Shown: positions 19,560 through 31,720, counted from the first letter of the stretch. The stretch is 64,000 bases of DNA from Diphasiastrum complanatum (GCA_029204225.1 CM055104.1:44769835-44833834); one strand, 5' to 3'. Notes: a model not told the origin generated them from the letters alone. Program-made: numbers and translations.

Positions 19560-20330
19560 CCCACAAGAATGTGCAGAGGCAATAACAGCAGCGCTCGCTC
19601 CGCCTACCTCTCCTTAGGTCTCACCATTTAAGCAATCTCTCGCCAACGCAATGCAACAACCTCTCCAACGCCAACCAAACAGTCCACAACCCATCCTCTC
19701 ATACATTCTCACAACATTCTTCTACACACACTAACTCAAGCAACAACCATTCTTGCACTACACTCCAATCCACTCCACTCATTCAACACACACTCTCAAC
19801 ACAAAGGTTTTCTCAAATATTCTCTTTTACATCCTCCCCCCACAACACCAAGAAAGCTCCTTCCTTTTATAGAGATTATCCAAAGCTCCTCCTTCACAAT
19901 ACAAGTTTTTCATTCTTCCCAAGAAAAACAAAAAGGTGAAAAGCAACGAAAACTTAGAGAGAAACCTTAAGGCATTCGCGGCTTCAAAGAATTACCCTTC
20001 ATGCCATGTGTCCTCCTCTTCCCAATAATTGACCTTTGAAGTGCCTTGAGGTGGTACCCTTCCCCTTTTGGAAAAGATGGTTTGAGGCCTAAGTGTACAA
20101 GGGTACCACATGTGTGATCCCGCTTTCCCTTTTTGCACTTTGTATGGTTTAAATATAGTTAAGGATGGGGAGTACTTCACTTGTGCTTAAAGTGGTAGTC
20201 CGTATGTCTATTGGTGGTCAACCCTTACCTCTTTTAGGTGGGGGTATTTTTTTTAAGCATTTTGGCCTCCCTTTTGCATTTTTCCATTGCGTACCCATCG
20301 CCCATTGTTTATACCGTTGAGTTGCTCTGT
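19560..20330. other. Intergenic sequence
   Basis: C/A-rich (19600..19830, many CACTCC/CAACAC runs), then AT-rich. No motif-bearing frame was found on either strand. Confidence 0.4.
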
Positions 20331-20336
20331 ACTTCA

Positions 20337-20704
20337 GGTACAATATAAATTTTAACAAATGGAAAGACATGACTCGCAATGCCATCAATGCGATAACTAC
20401 ATATTTAGGTAAGCAACTAGGATATATGTCAGAGACGGGTGCTCTTGCAAGGGCCGATTTTGTTTTAGAAATGATGGACAGAGAGAAAATTGAAGAGAAA
20501 GAAATTCACAAGTCATCATCGCTAGCAACAAATCACAGGTACAAACTCGTTCTTTTACATTTGCATTTCTAATTCGGATTTCATAACATACGACTACAAA
20601 AAAAGAATTTCACAGGCAAACGGTTTTCCAAACACTAGAAGTTTTTTATCCATGCAGACTAGTGCAAGCATTGAAAGCACTCCAGTGTCTTCTTCATATC
20701 CCAT
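20337..20704 (+). pseudogene. Two candidate exons of an unrecognised gene or gene fragment
   Basis: A plus-strand segment, about 20337..20537, lies between the acceptor GTACTTCAG and the donor CACAG|GTACAA. It reads NFNKWKDMTRNAINAITTYL and then SETGALARADFVLEMMD. The next acceptor, ATCCATGCAG at 20656, opens a phase-compatible exon (LVQALKALQCLLHIP, then TAG). The pieces look coding, but no family was recognised and no first exon was found. It may be a relic or captured gene fragment. Confidence 0.3.
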
Positions 20705-22480
20705 AGGTACTTTGGAGATCAAGATAAGATATTTGATAAGTTATTTGGTTTAAAAAAATTTGGAAGAAAAATCCACAACTAACAAATTTTGACATGCTAA
20801 TTTTCATGTTACAAAGTGTTCGCCTACCACAAAAGCACGACTTCACAGAGGCATATGAATCTATAAAGTAGAATGTTTGTGCAATGGTCATATATACATT
20901 GGGCAATCATGCAATTTAGAAAAAAGATTATCACATCACATTGTTTCATGAACATTTCAACAGTTGTATGTTGGAAGTAGTATTAGATGTACACTGCAAT
21001 AGACTATAAAGTTTTATATTTCTTTTTATAAATCCACTGGAATGCATGGGTACAACACCTTAAAAGCCAAACCTACAAATTCTCAAAAATACCGGTACTT
21101 AAAAGGATGACAGAGAATTTAGAACATGTGGTTTCGAAAACTTATTTTCTTTGTACAAAGAATCATGTCATCTTTTTTTTCCACTCCTGCTTATACTTTT
21201 CATATGTTATCTCATTTTATATAAAACATCTATAATATAAAATATTATATCGTATTATACTCATTTTTCATTATGAAAAACTTCTTGAATGTTAGAAAAC
21301 ATGAAATCCTAAATATTTTTATACAAGTGCATCATGGATTTTACGTTGCAAATGCATGAAATTTTTTTTTTGCAATAGTTATATTTTTGGATTCCAACCT
21401 CCTTGCGTTCTTTTCTTTTGTCCTCCTTAAACAACTTACCCTATGAAAGTTGATTCAGGTTAAAATTGTGTGGCTAGTTTTGAACTTATAATTCAGGTTT
21501 ATTTCATCACTAAATTTATTGTTAGATTATTGTTGGCCAATGATGAGTATAAATGATGTGAGAACAAAGCTCTTATGGGTTTTGGATATTGATGTTACAT
21601 ATTGATCTACTTAAGGTTTTTTTTTTGTTTTTATTGATTTTATCTTCTTGCATGTGCTTAATGAAATATTGTTTTATTGCCAAAGATGATGTAACATTTG
21701 CTCCATGTGCTTATTATGCATGATTTGCAACGTTGTGTTTATTTAGAAAAAAGTAAAAATGATTTTTATTTATTTGCATGTTTTTGTTTGTTTCTGGTTG
21801 GGTTTCGATTGATGTGTATTGCATTCATAATAGTTGCTGTTCTATATAAGTATTTCGTGATAATTTTTTGATTGTTATTGTATTTGTCACACTCATTCTT
21901 TTGTTTTGTATTTTTTTAAGGTTGATTTTGATTGCATTTGATTGAGAAAATACAAGTGGATGTGGTACATTGTTTGTGAGCTGTGGTTCATCAAAGCACA
22001 CGTTGCCTGAGGCCATACACAAAGAAGTTCGGATGTATTTGAGTGGTCATTAAGAGTAATTTTTGAGAGGCAAATTTTACCTTTGTCATATTCAAACTAA
22101 AGTCATGATTTGAGTGTAAATAAGAAGTTTTACAAATATAGTATGAAGTACCGAAAATTGTTTTTTAAGCCAAATTTGACAACTCAACATTGAAAGGTAG
22201 AAAGTGTTCATAAGTACATATATTCGTTTTGAACATTGGGAAGCATATGTCGACAACATGATAAGTGCTTGGAAGCTCAAGTATTCCATTTGAATGCTAG
22301 GAAGCGTTCAAGTGCGCATAGTACACTTCAACTATTGATTTGTGAGGTAATACATCATATTATTATTATTATTATTATTATCATTTTGTATTATCTTGTT
22401 TTAAGAGATAGATTGTAATGTGTATATTCTAATTTAATATTCAAAATTATTTATTAAAGGTAAATTTTTTTGGTTCATTG
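20705..22480. other. AT-rich non-coding sequence
   Basis: No supported gene. T-rich and intron-like throughout, with a short (TTA)n run near 22358..22380. Confidence 0.4.
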
Positions 22481-22485
22481 GACTA

Positions 22486-22587
22486 GGTATTTGTAATGTG
22501 GAGGTGGGCTGTCGGCTGTAGCACTCCGAGCCACTGGAGCGACGAGGAGTGCTACAGTACGTAGCCCACCGTTGGATCACGAATACC
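22486..22587. repeat. Imperfect 100-nt hairpin
   Basis: Nested inverted arms: GGTGGGCT (22503) with AGCCCACC (22563), GTAGCACTCC (22518) with GGAGTGCTAC (22546), and outer GGTATT/AATACC halves at 22486 and 22582. The fold resembles a foldback MITE or a plant miRNA precursor. Confidence 0.6.
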
Positions 22588-23805
22588 AGACATAGCAGTT
22601 GTGAATCTATGGTGCAGATTAAAGACGTTTCAAAATCTTTGCTATGACTTAGAATCTGCCTCTTCCTAGCCAACCAGATGTTGCCATGTGTCCGATATCA
22701 CTCCTCACAACTGCTATGTTTTCAAATTCAATTATTAGCACAATCACATACTTTTTTACAAGGAGAATAAAAATTAGATCATCATGCTGAAATGGAGACC
22801 ACATGGCAACTTCTAAAATTTGAGGTTATACTTTTCTTTGAAGTAAAAAATTCTAGAGACATTAGGTCATTTAAGTGTTAAAACTAGAACAGATAGGTTT
22901 TTCTAGCCCGAGTTTGAGAAAAAACCTACAAATTTAGGAAGTTGAAAATAAGATTTTTCAAGAGCAACGGTGATCAAGATTCAGGAATCACTGATCAGGA
23001 TTCAGCAGTGAGACTCAGGACTGAGTAGCTTGAGATCGGGATTCGGACCAATGGGTGGAGAGTCACAGTCACAGTCGTGACTCGTGGATCGTGAAGTGTG
23101 AATTATTGGGCAGCCCCCCAAAAGTCGAACGTATGTACGAGAAATTCTTGGGCTGGGACGTTGACTGCATCATCCCGGACAGTGATTACCTCTAGGCTCT
23201 ACCATGCATTCACATTCACTGTTCTTAACTTCTGGACCAAGCTCATCTGGATTCCAATTGCTGGGTCTCATCGGTGTTACTATTTATGGTTTGCCTGTGA
23301 CCGACTGCGGCGGTTTCGTCACTTCCAATTGCGACTTTTGTAGTAGCCTATGACAATCACGATTCACGAATCTTGTCACGCTACCAGATTTTGGTGGCTT
23401 GTTCATTTTATTCATCGCCATCAAGTCCATTCAAAAATCGACTTATTGCCTCACCCACAAAAAAATCCATTTATTAAGACTTGATCCATGTATGATGGAT
23501 GGATCAAGTCCATAATACATAACTCAAATTCAGACAGACCGTAAAAAATAATTTTAATCTATTACGTATTAGGTAATGGTCATTGGGACGGCCATTATCT
23601 GAAATAATTTGGGACGTGGGTAGCAAGTGGCGGAGGTCACGAGACCCGGGCAGTGAGTGGCGGATGTCAACCAACCAACTGACCATTACCTCACATAATT
23701 GTCATTTTTTCTCTCTCTTTCTCGTTGTCTCGCTCGTGGCTCTCTCTCTCTAGCATGCGTTGCGTTGTCTCTCTCTTTCACTTGTAGGCATTGTCTCTCT
23801 CGCAA

Positions 23806-23807
<2 letters not shown>

Positions 23808-23864
<57 letters not shown>

Positions 23865-23872
23865 ACGCAAGC

Positions 23873-23934
<62 letters not shown>

Positions 23935-24045
23935 AGGCAGGCCACAACGCTCCCTTTCTCTCTTGTACAGGTAGGCCATAGCACTATCTCTCTATAGTGA
24001 GGTACACAAACAAGCCGCAACAGTCTCTCCCTCACAGAAGCAGGC

Positions 24046-24111
<66 letters not shown>
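23808..24111. repeat. Three long (CT)n microsatellite tracts
   Basis: Near-pure CT runs at about 23808..23861, 23878..23930 and 24050..24111 are separated by short unique pieces that resemble each other (for example GCAGGCCACAACGC, GTAGGCCATAGCAC, GCAGGCTGCAT). The large open frames across them on both strands are low-complexity artefacts. Confidence 0.9.
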
Positions 24112-24114
<3 letters not shown>

Positions 24115-24153
24115 GAGTACGTAGGCATTTTGAATAAAAAAAAAGGGGGGAAA

Positions 24154-24420
24154 TTTTTGGGGCCCTATATAGTATGCAAAATAATATAGGGCCCAAAAAG
24201 GGCATAAAATGCATTGAGTGACAATTATGTATAACAATGGGGTACCTGCAACCCATATGTAAAGCCCCACATGGCATACGACGGGAGCTACCTTCTAGCT
24301 TGCTATCCCATCATTCAAATGTGACACAACTCATATGTAGAGCTGCATGGGGCAAGGCATACATGGAACTACCACTAGCCTACTATTCCATCATTCCAAT
24401 GTGACATAGCATCATTCATC
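24154..24420. repeat. Inverted repeat plus imperfect tandem duplication
   Basis: GGGGCCCTATAT near 24159 is inverted as ATATAGGGCCC at 24184, forming a hairpin flanked by T/A runs. Next, a unit of about 85 bp (CATATGT-AGAGC... to ...ATTCAAATGTGACA) is present twice between about 24245 and 24410 with many differences. Confidence 0.5.
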
Positions 24421-24858
24421 ACACACCTCTCTCTAGCACATCTTGTGGCCCCTTGTTGTGCATCATTTCTTGGGCAACGCATGAATATATGTTTGCACAT
24501 ATATTTTAATATCAGTTCCATGTGTCCTCACATAATGAGGAATTTTGGTGTTGTTATGATTTCTAAACATTATAATAATGTGCTCCAAAATTAACAAAAT
24601 CAAAATTTTATATAAATAAACTCAATTTGTAACCAATTAATGTTACATATTGAAAAATTTGTGATTATTATTCTTAAACATAAAATTTAAGGGAAAAAAA
24701 GAGGGCCAAATTTAGGAAGTTAGCATCTTTCACATTTTTTGGGAACCAATTTTAGGAGAAAATATGCAACCATTCTCAAACTAAGCGTCACTATTCTAAA
24801 ATGGACTTATCCCATTGGTCCATGGAGAAAAAATGTAGCATCAATACGCTTTTCTATC

Positions 24859-25640
24859 TGTGTATAATATAGATGAATGCTTATTGTGATTTGAATGCAC
24901 TTCGCTTCTGTTTGATCACGCTCGTTTACTCACTCTGATCAGAACACAGATGTCTACGACTCCTCAATTTCTGATCAGACGATAGTTGTCTTTGACGCCT
25001 GTGAAACTTGCTTTATCACTTTGATTTTCAAAACTGAACCTCTTACTGAATCTGTTTTTCAGTAATACCTCACACCATTTTTAATCTCTTCGGTGGACTG
25101 TACTCATCCATTTGCTTTTGAGTATGAATCGAATTTTTAAGACACTATTGAGCAGAGCGATTGAGCTGTGATTGTAATTTAGCATTTATATTCTTTTAGA
25201 TTGTTCTTGTACGTAGCAGCCCATAACAACGGGAGAGTTATTCCGCAAGTATTTCCTTCTCCCTTGTCTGTTCATGTTCTATCACCCTATCAGATTGGTA
25301 TCAGAGCATAGCTCAATAAACCGAGAGATTATTTTATTTGTATTACTGTTAACATGTCTCTTATCGGTAACTCTACATCCAATGAGGCTAGAATCATTGA
25401 CAAGTTCAATGGTTCTAACTTCTACATCTAGAAGTTAAAACTCCGGATGATGTTGATAGTACAGATCTTTGGGATGTAGTAGAAGGTTCTGACCTGAAAC
25501 CAGAAGATGGTGATCAAGCAAAGGCATGGAAGATCAAAGATCAGAAGGCCTTAGCATGTATCACACTCAATTTGGGCGACTCGCAATTATCACATGTTAC
25601 CACGTGCAAAACCTCTAAGGGAGCACTGAATTTGTTATCA
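24859..25640 (+). mobile_element. Copia 5' stub: LTR, primer-binding site, gag start
   Basis: A primer-binding site TGGTATCAGAGC at 25296 follows a probable LTR ending CCCTATCA (25292); its start near 24859 is a guess. Downstream, ATG at 25353 opens a Gag-like frame (MSLIGNSTSN, then KFNGSNFYI). A TAG replaces an expected Trp codon and a frameshift follows. Gag-like sequence (KAWKIKDQKALACITLNL) ends near 25620, so the rest of the element is missing. Confidence 0.6.
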
Positions 25641-25805
25641 AGTCTATATTTAAAAAATTACAAAAAAAGTTTCACTAGGTTATAAAATTATTTAAGAAAA
25701 TTAATAGTTAAAATAAATAATAACCTTTCTCATTAATACCCTTTAAGAACTAAATATTATAAGTAAATATATAATTTGAAAAATGAGCTTCTAAGGCTTG
25801 GTAGC

Positions 25806-26017
25806 TTTTTTTTTTTTTTTGGAGCATTGGATGGCATTGCACGTAGTCGATTTCTTTTATTTATCTGCTATACGAAATAAAGACAACGGGATTCCAGATA
25901 AGTCAGGAATTGCGGGCGGATGCGGACTCTGGAGATTGCTTCTTGGTTTCCAAGGGGAGGCTCGAACTTGAGAGCAAAGAAACTTTGGATGTCAAGCTAA
26001 CCAATTGAGCCAACCCC
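25806..26017 (-). mobile_element. tRNA-derived SINE with A-tail
   Basis: On the minus strand the head GGGGTTGGCTCAATTGG contains an A box (GGCTCAATTGGTTAGC) and, about 45 nt later, a B box (AGTTCGAGCC). A body of about 130 bp follows, then a run of about 14-16 A (plus-strand poly-T near 25807..25820). The head is nearly identical to the element at 41126. No clear target duplication was found. Confidence 0.7.
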
Positions 26018-26668
26018 TTTGGGTCATTGGACTCTAGAGATTGGAAAATGGCGTGTCTAAGAAGCTTTTCCTACATTATTTCTATTTAATCATTCGTACA
26101 ACTTACGTTCAGCCGCGAGCAGCGTCAGACAGAGGATGTAACATGCTCGAAAATTATGATTCGTACCAGCAAGAATTTCATAGGAGTGTACCTGTTATAT
26201 TGGAAAGTACTCGAGCCTTTTTGTGTCCCGTAATCTGGCGATTCAGTACTAAAGTGAATTATCAATCCTTGTGACAAAAAGAAGAACAATCGACAAATCC
26301 TTGTGAAAACAAGAAGAACAAGCAAATCCTTGTGAAAACAAGAAGAACTGAACAATCGAATTCCATTATAATCTCATGCAACTAAGTATTCAATTATACA
26401 GTTCCTGCTCGCGAACAAATGACATCAGTAGCTTAGAAAGATAGCTATACAAAGCTTGCAAGTGATGACAGTTGCATCATAATTTGCGAATAGCTATGCA
26501 TTACAAAGATCTTACAGCTCTACTATACACGCACAGTCTCTAGGTATACATAGTTCTTTTGCAACTATATATACTTGTGCGCTGTACATGTCATGACACT
26601 AAAATGTGTGTTCATCCACCAAAATCTCAGAGATGAAAGTGGGGAAACACCTTACTTTCTGCCAAACC

Positions 26669-27217
26669 CTAGTACGAATCCCAGCAAAAAAAGGCTCCAG
26701 CCTGCTGGTCCTCAATAGTGAGAAAGCAGTTACAATTTTCTTCCGTGCCTCCTGTATCCTCCAGAAGCTTTATTGGTGCACGTTGATAAGGAAATGGAGA
26801 GTGCACTCTTCCTGCATATAAATCTTCCGCAAGGTGTGATAAGCCTGCGTCAAAGCCTCCAGCTAGTGTCAGAATTTCTGAGCAATTTTGATGTTGCATT
26901 CGCGATGGTGTATTTTGAGTACTGCCGGCATTTGTAGGAGTATCTACATCCAAAACGTCGCTGCCATCAATATCGGATTTTAAAGATCCCTGATCATGTT
27001 TGACCTCCAGGGATAACTTACATAAAGACAGTGAGTGTAGATCACTCATCCCTCCATCCTCTAATGGAATGTCAGTTTTCGTAGTTATTGTCTCAACGCC
27101 GCTTCCGAGTCTCACATATGTTTCAGGCTTTTCCAAAGGAGCCACTACGATTTTCTTCCCATCTAATTTCAAGATGTTCTCATGTTGTTGATGTAGTTTC
27201 TCGTTGAGCTCCATGAC
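26669..27217 (-). CDS. HD-Zip exon 3 (zipper end and C-terminus)
   Basis: A 549-nt terminal exon after the acceptor CCTAGCAG|GTCATG. It finishes the zipper and carries an acidic Ser-rich tail with an aromatic end (FFCWDSY) before the stop at 26669. Confidence 0.93.
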   Translation of the reverse strand, partial: VMELNEKLHQQHENILKLDGKKIVVAPLEKPETYVRLGSGVETITTKTDIPLEDGGMSDLHSLSLCKLSLEVKHDQGSLKSDIDGSDVLDVDTPTNAGSTQNTPSRMQHQNCSEILTLAGGFDAGLSHLAEDLYAGRVHSPFPYQRAPIKLLEDTGGTEENCNCFLTIEDQQAGAFFCWDSY

Positions 27218-29622
27218 CTGCTAGGAGGATCACCAATGTCAGAGCAAGTTAGAGTGATCGTCATAGTATTATGCAGATTATTTTGAGTTTCAGGGAAATT
27301 CAAAACGTGGAAGAAAAATCAAGCCTATTCATTGCGCGTCATTTGTGAAATCTGATTATAGATCTCGTTTGATATTTTAGAGACAAAAGATTGGAAACAC
27401 TTCTAGCACTGGGCATCAAACAGGAACGATGTGGTCCTCTGATCATTGATTACGTGACAGGTCACAGAAGCTGACTAAATTACACGTTTTGTAGGTTAAT
27501 CTGTTAACTATTTTATGTTCCTTGATATCCTACGAAGACAAAAGAAGTGAACGTCCTTGATGCTCAGAGGGATGTTTTTCTTGAGGAAGGCCACATACCA
27601 TATCACCATGACAATGCTAGAGACCTGATGCAGCTAAATATTAACTCAAACTTCTCAAGTTGGCGCTCACGAGTTGTTTCTGATGCAGAGTGGATTGGAG
27701 GATGAGTAGATATCCTTACTAGACATCGAGCCTAGAGATCTGAGAAAGTGTAGGTAGTCCACATGCTCTGTCAGGCTCTATCTCAACTCAACTTACAAAC
27801 GACAGTATACCATACACAGACTGATCTCAGACCCTTTCATTCTCTCTTGTTGTGCTTCTGAGCAAGTTCAGTTTGAGGATGTTAACACTCATATAAAATT
27901 ACATTCACTTTTGAAATATTTTCACACTGCCCGCGTGCGACGAAGACGGATTTTGTTCTTGACATCCTTGATAACTTCTTCTATTCTCGGTTGCTTTGTA
28001 GACTTACTAGTTACCCATACACATGTTGCGTAGTATCTCTTTAGCTTTCATGTGATTTGTAATCTAAAAGTGTGGAATATGTTAGAATGGGTTGAATCCT
28101 GGAACAAATAGAGTTCATGGAGATCATACCACGTAATCTGAAGGAATAAATCGATAACAATGCAATTTTGAGAAAAAGATAACAGCACTGCCCAAAGCAC
28201 ATGGCCGGAGATTTTGGGACAAATTTCATACGGCCAACAAGAATGTATGTTGAAGGCGAAATTACGATTAAGAACTATTATTTTCCTGGGTTCATAAAAA
28301 CGTTTTCCCATCTGGTTCATGCTAGACTCTAGCTGGAGGCATGCAATTTTATATTTTTGTTTATGATTACCCATAATCATAGCACGAGTCGGCCATACAT
28401 ACTTCTTTCAATTATGTTCAGTCTGGACTCCGGAGGCATGCCATTTCGTACAATTGTGCTTTGTAAATTCCGTAACAATTTCACCAGATCTTGCAAGCTG
28501 ATTACCTAGGTGATCGCCTTAGAAGAAGACGAGAAGTGCTTTCGCAGAGCCGCAGATGCAATTCATACCTGGGAATACTACTCCATTCAAATAGATGAGG
28601 AATGATTTATGGCTTATGATATGTATTATAAAAAGGCTCCATCCTTTTACAGCACTGCTACTGCATATCTGGGTAAAATTGACGAACTCCAAGACCAAAT
28701 CAGAGTCCAGAACTTCAGAATCGTAAACAACCTTTTCCGGGTGGAGCAGGATCTCTACAGCATTTGAGTGAAGGGTAGGAAAATGATTCAACTAGACAAT
28801 GAGCAGCATGTGAAGATATGTGATAATTATTCAACTCAAACATGAGCAGCATGTGAAGGTATATGGAAAAATTCAGTGGAGAACCACTGCCACCGAAAAT
28901 ATGTTCAAACTATTAAACGGTCACCTGAGCTTGAAGTTTTCGCCTCTCCTGCAATAAAGTATCAAAGTCAGCCTTGAGTAGCTTATAGCCCTCTCTCAGA
29001 ATGTCGTAGTCTATCCCTAATTGCTTTGTCTTCAATCGTGCTCTCCTATTTTGAAACCAGATAGCAACTTGTTTAGGCTGCAGTTCCAGCTCCCGCGCGA
29101 GTTGAAGTTTGCGTTCAGGTTCGAGTTTGCTTTCAAGCTCGAAGCTAACCTCTAGAGCCTTCACTTGCTCAACAGACAGCCTTCTTTTCTTGTCCACACG
29201 GTATCCGCAGTCATCTGCTCCATCCTCAGTGCCAGTTTCCTCCGATGTCTCGCAAGTGGAATCAATTGGCCGCTTCTGAAAAGTTGAGAGGAGGGCTTCC
29301 TGTGAACCTGTATAAGATGAGGAAAAAGTAAAGTTTAAACCAGGGGTGAAACTTTTCAGAACGTATCTCTATAGATTAGTATCCGCTCTTTGCATGTATA
29401 GAAAAGTCGCTTGCTAACATTTACGACTAGTACATCTCAAACAGGAACAGTTTCAATATTAGGACAAAATGAACCCGAACTAGTTTGATTGTGTTGGGCG
29501 CAACTCTACACAAAGTCAGCAAGAACTACAGAAATAATTAGCTAAACAGTACCATGTACCCTCTTAACTATCAAGACTGGCAAACCTTCATGGACGGTTA
29601 CGGGAGAACATGATGCCGACAT
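26669..29622 (-). CDS. HD-Zip class I transcription factor
   Basis: Class I HD-Zip proteins bind pseudopalindromic AATNATT sites as dimers and control development and water/light responses. Coding exons are 29622..29586, 29307..28925 and 27217..26669, in total 322 codons plus stop. GT/AG junctions agree in phase (1, then 0). The homeodomain (KKRRLSVEQVKALEVSFELE to WFQNRRARLKTKQ) is followed directly by a leucine zipper that crosses the second junction (LLQERRKLQAQ into VMELNEKL). There are no START or MEKHLA domains, which sets class I apart from III/IV. The C-terminus has the aromatic/acidic AHA-like tail expected for the class (EDQQAGAFFCWDSY). The first exon is only 37 nt, so that start is the least certain part. 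Introns are 278 bp and 1.7 kb. Confidence 0.93.
28925..29307 (-). CDS. HD-Zip exon 2 (homeodomain)
   Basis: A 383-nt exon. It contains a Ser/Thr/Glu-rich linker (TCETSEETGTEDGADDCGY), the 60-residue homeodomain and the first three zipper heptads. The donor is GCTCAG|GTGACC. Confidence 0.95.
29586..29622 (-). CDS. HD-Zip exon 1 (37 nt)
   Basis: Encodes MSASCSPVTVHE plus one base. The donor GAAG|GTTTGC is weak, but its phase matches the next acceptor (TATACAG|GTTCACAG), giving Gly-Ser-Gln. Chosen because it is the only ATG close upstream that gives a compatible phase. Confidence 0.65.
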
Positions 29623-30598
29623 GGCTTTCACCTTCCAGACCGTCTGCAAAGTTACTATCACTGATCCTCGTAGTAGCTGGGTGGTTTGCTACACACTCCC
29701 AGTGTCATTCACAACGGTTATGCGAATTTCATCACTATCTTGACTACAAGAACGAGTCTCGCATGATTCGTCGCATTGTTCGCCATTTTGTGTGGCATTA
29801 TTCTGATCTATTTATCAAGAAATCCGCACATGCCAAACTGCTCCAAAATTTAGAGTTGATTCAGATCCATGCAAACTTACAAAATTGGAACTTAATATAA
29901 CACACTATCGGACTATCCTTAGCATCAAAACGACAAAAATCTCTAAAGATCTTCGTGATGTCAAGTTTCCCAGCTGATAATAGATCACTCGAAGTCCACG
30001 AGATATGATTGAGAAGTCTTATTTAATATAAGGTCCAGAGTTTCTAAACTGCTGCAGCCATGAGACACTCACTGATCCCAAATTCCAGGCTCTTTTTGCT
30101 GCTGATCATAAAATTGAAGATGCCATCGCTGGTATAAGAAAATCCTAGCAAAAGGGTGTTGGATCTTGCAAGCAAGCAAGCATGCAGCTGCTGCTGCTTC
30201 GTTGCAAAGCACAAGAAGCAACACCTGTAACAAAGTCACCAGTAATATGTCATATCATAGAGTGATTGTCATGACTCATGGCCTCGAGGGATATTGACTC
30301 CATTTGGGCTGAGAGGAGACGCATGGATCATGGGAGGAGCGCGTGAGAAAAGGCGAGAGAGAGAGGAGAGCCTGTACCGGATCTTAAAAGAGAAGCAAAG
30401 GCAGGACATGAAATGCGCCATGACTTTCTCCCCAATCAAACTCTATCACGTGGCTAGATAATACGTGCAATAATAGGATGAGAAACCTGCCCATTGCCCA
30501 AAATGAAACATTCTCCAAATTCAACTTTTACACCTTAAAAACCACATTTTCACTTGTTCTACAACTCCACAATCCACTCTACACTTGGTAAAAGTAGG

Positions 30599-30606
30599 TT
30601 ATATAG
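30599..30606 (-). promoter_or_regulatory. Possible TATA box for the HD-Zip gene
   Basis: CTATATAA on the minus strand, about 980 bp upstream of the ATG. It would imply a long leader. A GA-rich stretch at about 30340..30375 lies in the presumed leader. It overlaps an old Gypsy gag relic, so it may be fortuitous. Confidence 0.25.
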
Positions 30607-31130
30607 TGGACTTTTAGGAGCAAGGGAACTAAGGGCTCTTTGGCTCGTTTTGATGGCGTGGCATGAAGCTCTTTTACTTGGCTAATGGGTAAACAAGGGT
30701 GATCAACTTGGCTTGTAAGATGCATTCCAGTTGTCACGTTCGTTCTCCCCATATTGTAGAGTACCAATCTTTCATAGTGTCGATGAGGCACACACAAAAT
30801 TTTGCAACAACTCTTGTGGGCTGTCATCTCCCTAGGCTCTGCACACTTGAATGACATCTGCAAAAATCGTCTTGGATCTCCCTTTCCATCAAACCTTGGG
30901 AGGTCGATCTTGGAGAAATTTCTAACAGCGTGGGGAACAAACGGCCTAAGATTGTCCATCGCGGGTGGATCTATGTCAACGTGTTCATCGACTATTTCAA
31001 TTGGCACATCTACTAAATCTTTATATTTCTAAATGAAAACAAGTAGATAAAACAGGAAAAAAAAAAAAGTGAAGCGTAAGGATTTTGCAATGCAGATTGG
31101 ATGCTGATGATCAGTCAGATGAAATCTATC

Positions 31131-31136
<6 letters not shown>

Positions 31137-31180
<44 letters not shown>
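31137..31180. repeat. (AT)n microsatellite
   Basis: A pure AT run of about 44 bp, placed exactly at the break in the Gypsy RNase H fragment. Confidence 0.95.
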
Positions 31181-31183
<3 letters not shown>

Positions 31184-31539
31184 CGAGAATCACTTGCGTC
31201 AGTTCTAACGACGTAAGGTAAATCTAGATCCACGATATGTAAAATAGGAGCCGAAGCAACCATTATACGTTTGAACTTCTCAAAACATTGGTTCAATTCT
31301 TCGCCACTCAATATGTATGGACTAGGTTGACCCATCTTCTCTTTCTTATTAACATTAGAAAAGAGATCATGAAAATTGAAACTAGATAGGTGAGGTAGAT
31401 GGGTGAGTTCTTACATGTATACCCATTAGGACATGTGGAGCTAGTGCATGGTGTCTAACTGCATTTTATACATGTAAAGGAGATCAAAAGCAACCAGTTG
31501 AAAATCGTCCGCCATTTTTTTTATCCCTTCCTACAACTA

Positions 31540-31720
31540 GGATGAATTCGTATGGATAAGAAAAACGAGTCCCTACGTGACTACATAGAATGGATCAAGA
31601 GGTTGCGTGACGAATGCAACCCTGATAGTGTCCCAAACCATAGCATCCTGATATGGTTCATGGCAAGATTACCCAATGGAATCAAGACAGTTGATAAAAT
31701 GACGAAATAAATGTCTCATT
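31540..31720 (+). pseudogene. Retroelement gag fragment
   Basis: The plus-strand reading KNESLRDYIEWIKRLRDECN, followed by ILIWFMARLPNGIKT, resembles the middle of a plant retrotransposon Gag. It is short and ends in stops. Confidence 0.5.

Larger units (their letters stand above)
30579..31335 (-). pseudogene. Gypsy fragments (gag, then reverse transcriptase end)
   Basis: The frame 30579..31007 contains a Gypsy Gag-like segment (DLPRFDGKGDPRRFLQMSF). The frame 31129..31335 contains FEKFKRIMVASAPILHIVD and then VVRTDAS, the start of a Gypsy RNase H. They are out of normal order and separated by an AT tract, so this is rearranged debris. Confidence 0.65.

Noticed and set aside
23699-24277. Several overlapping open frames on both strands
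   Set aside because: They only read Ser-Leu or Arg-Glu repeats through the CT tracts.
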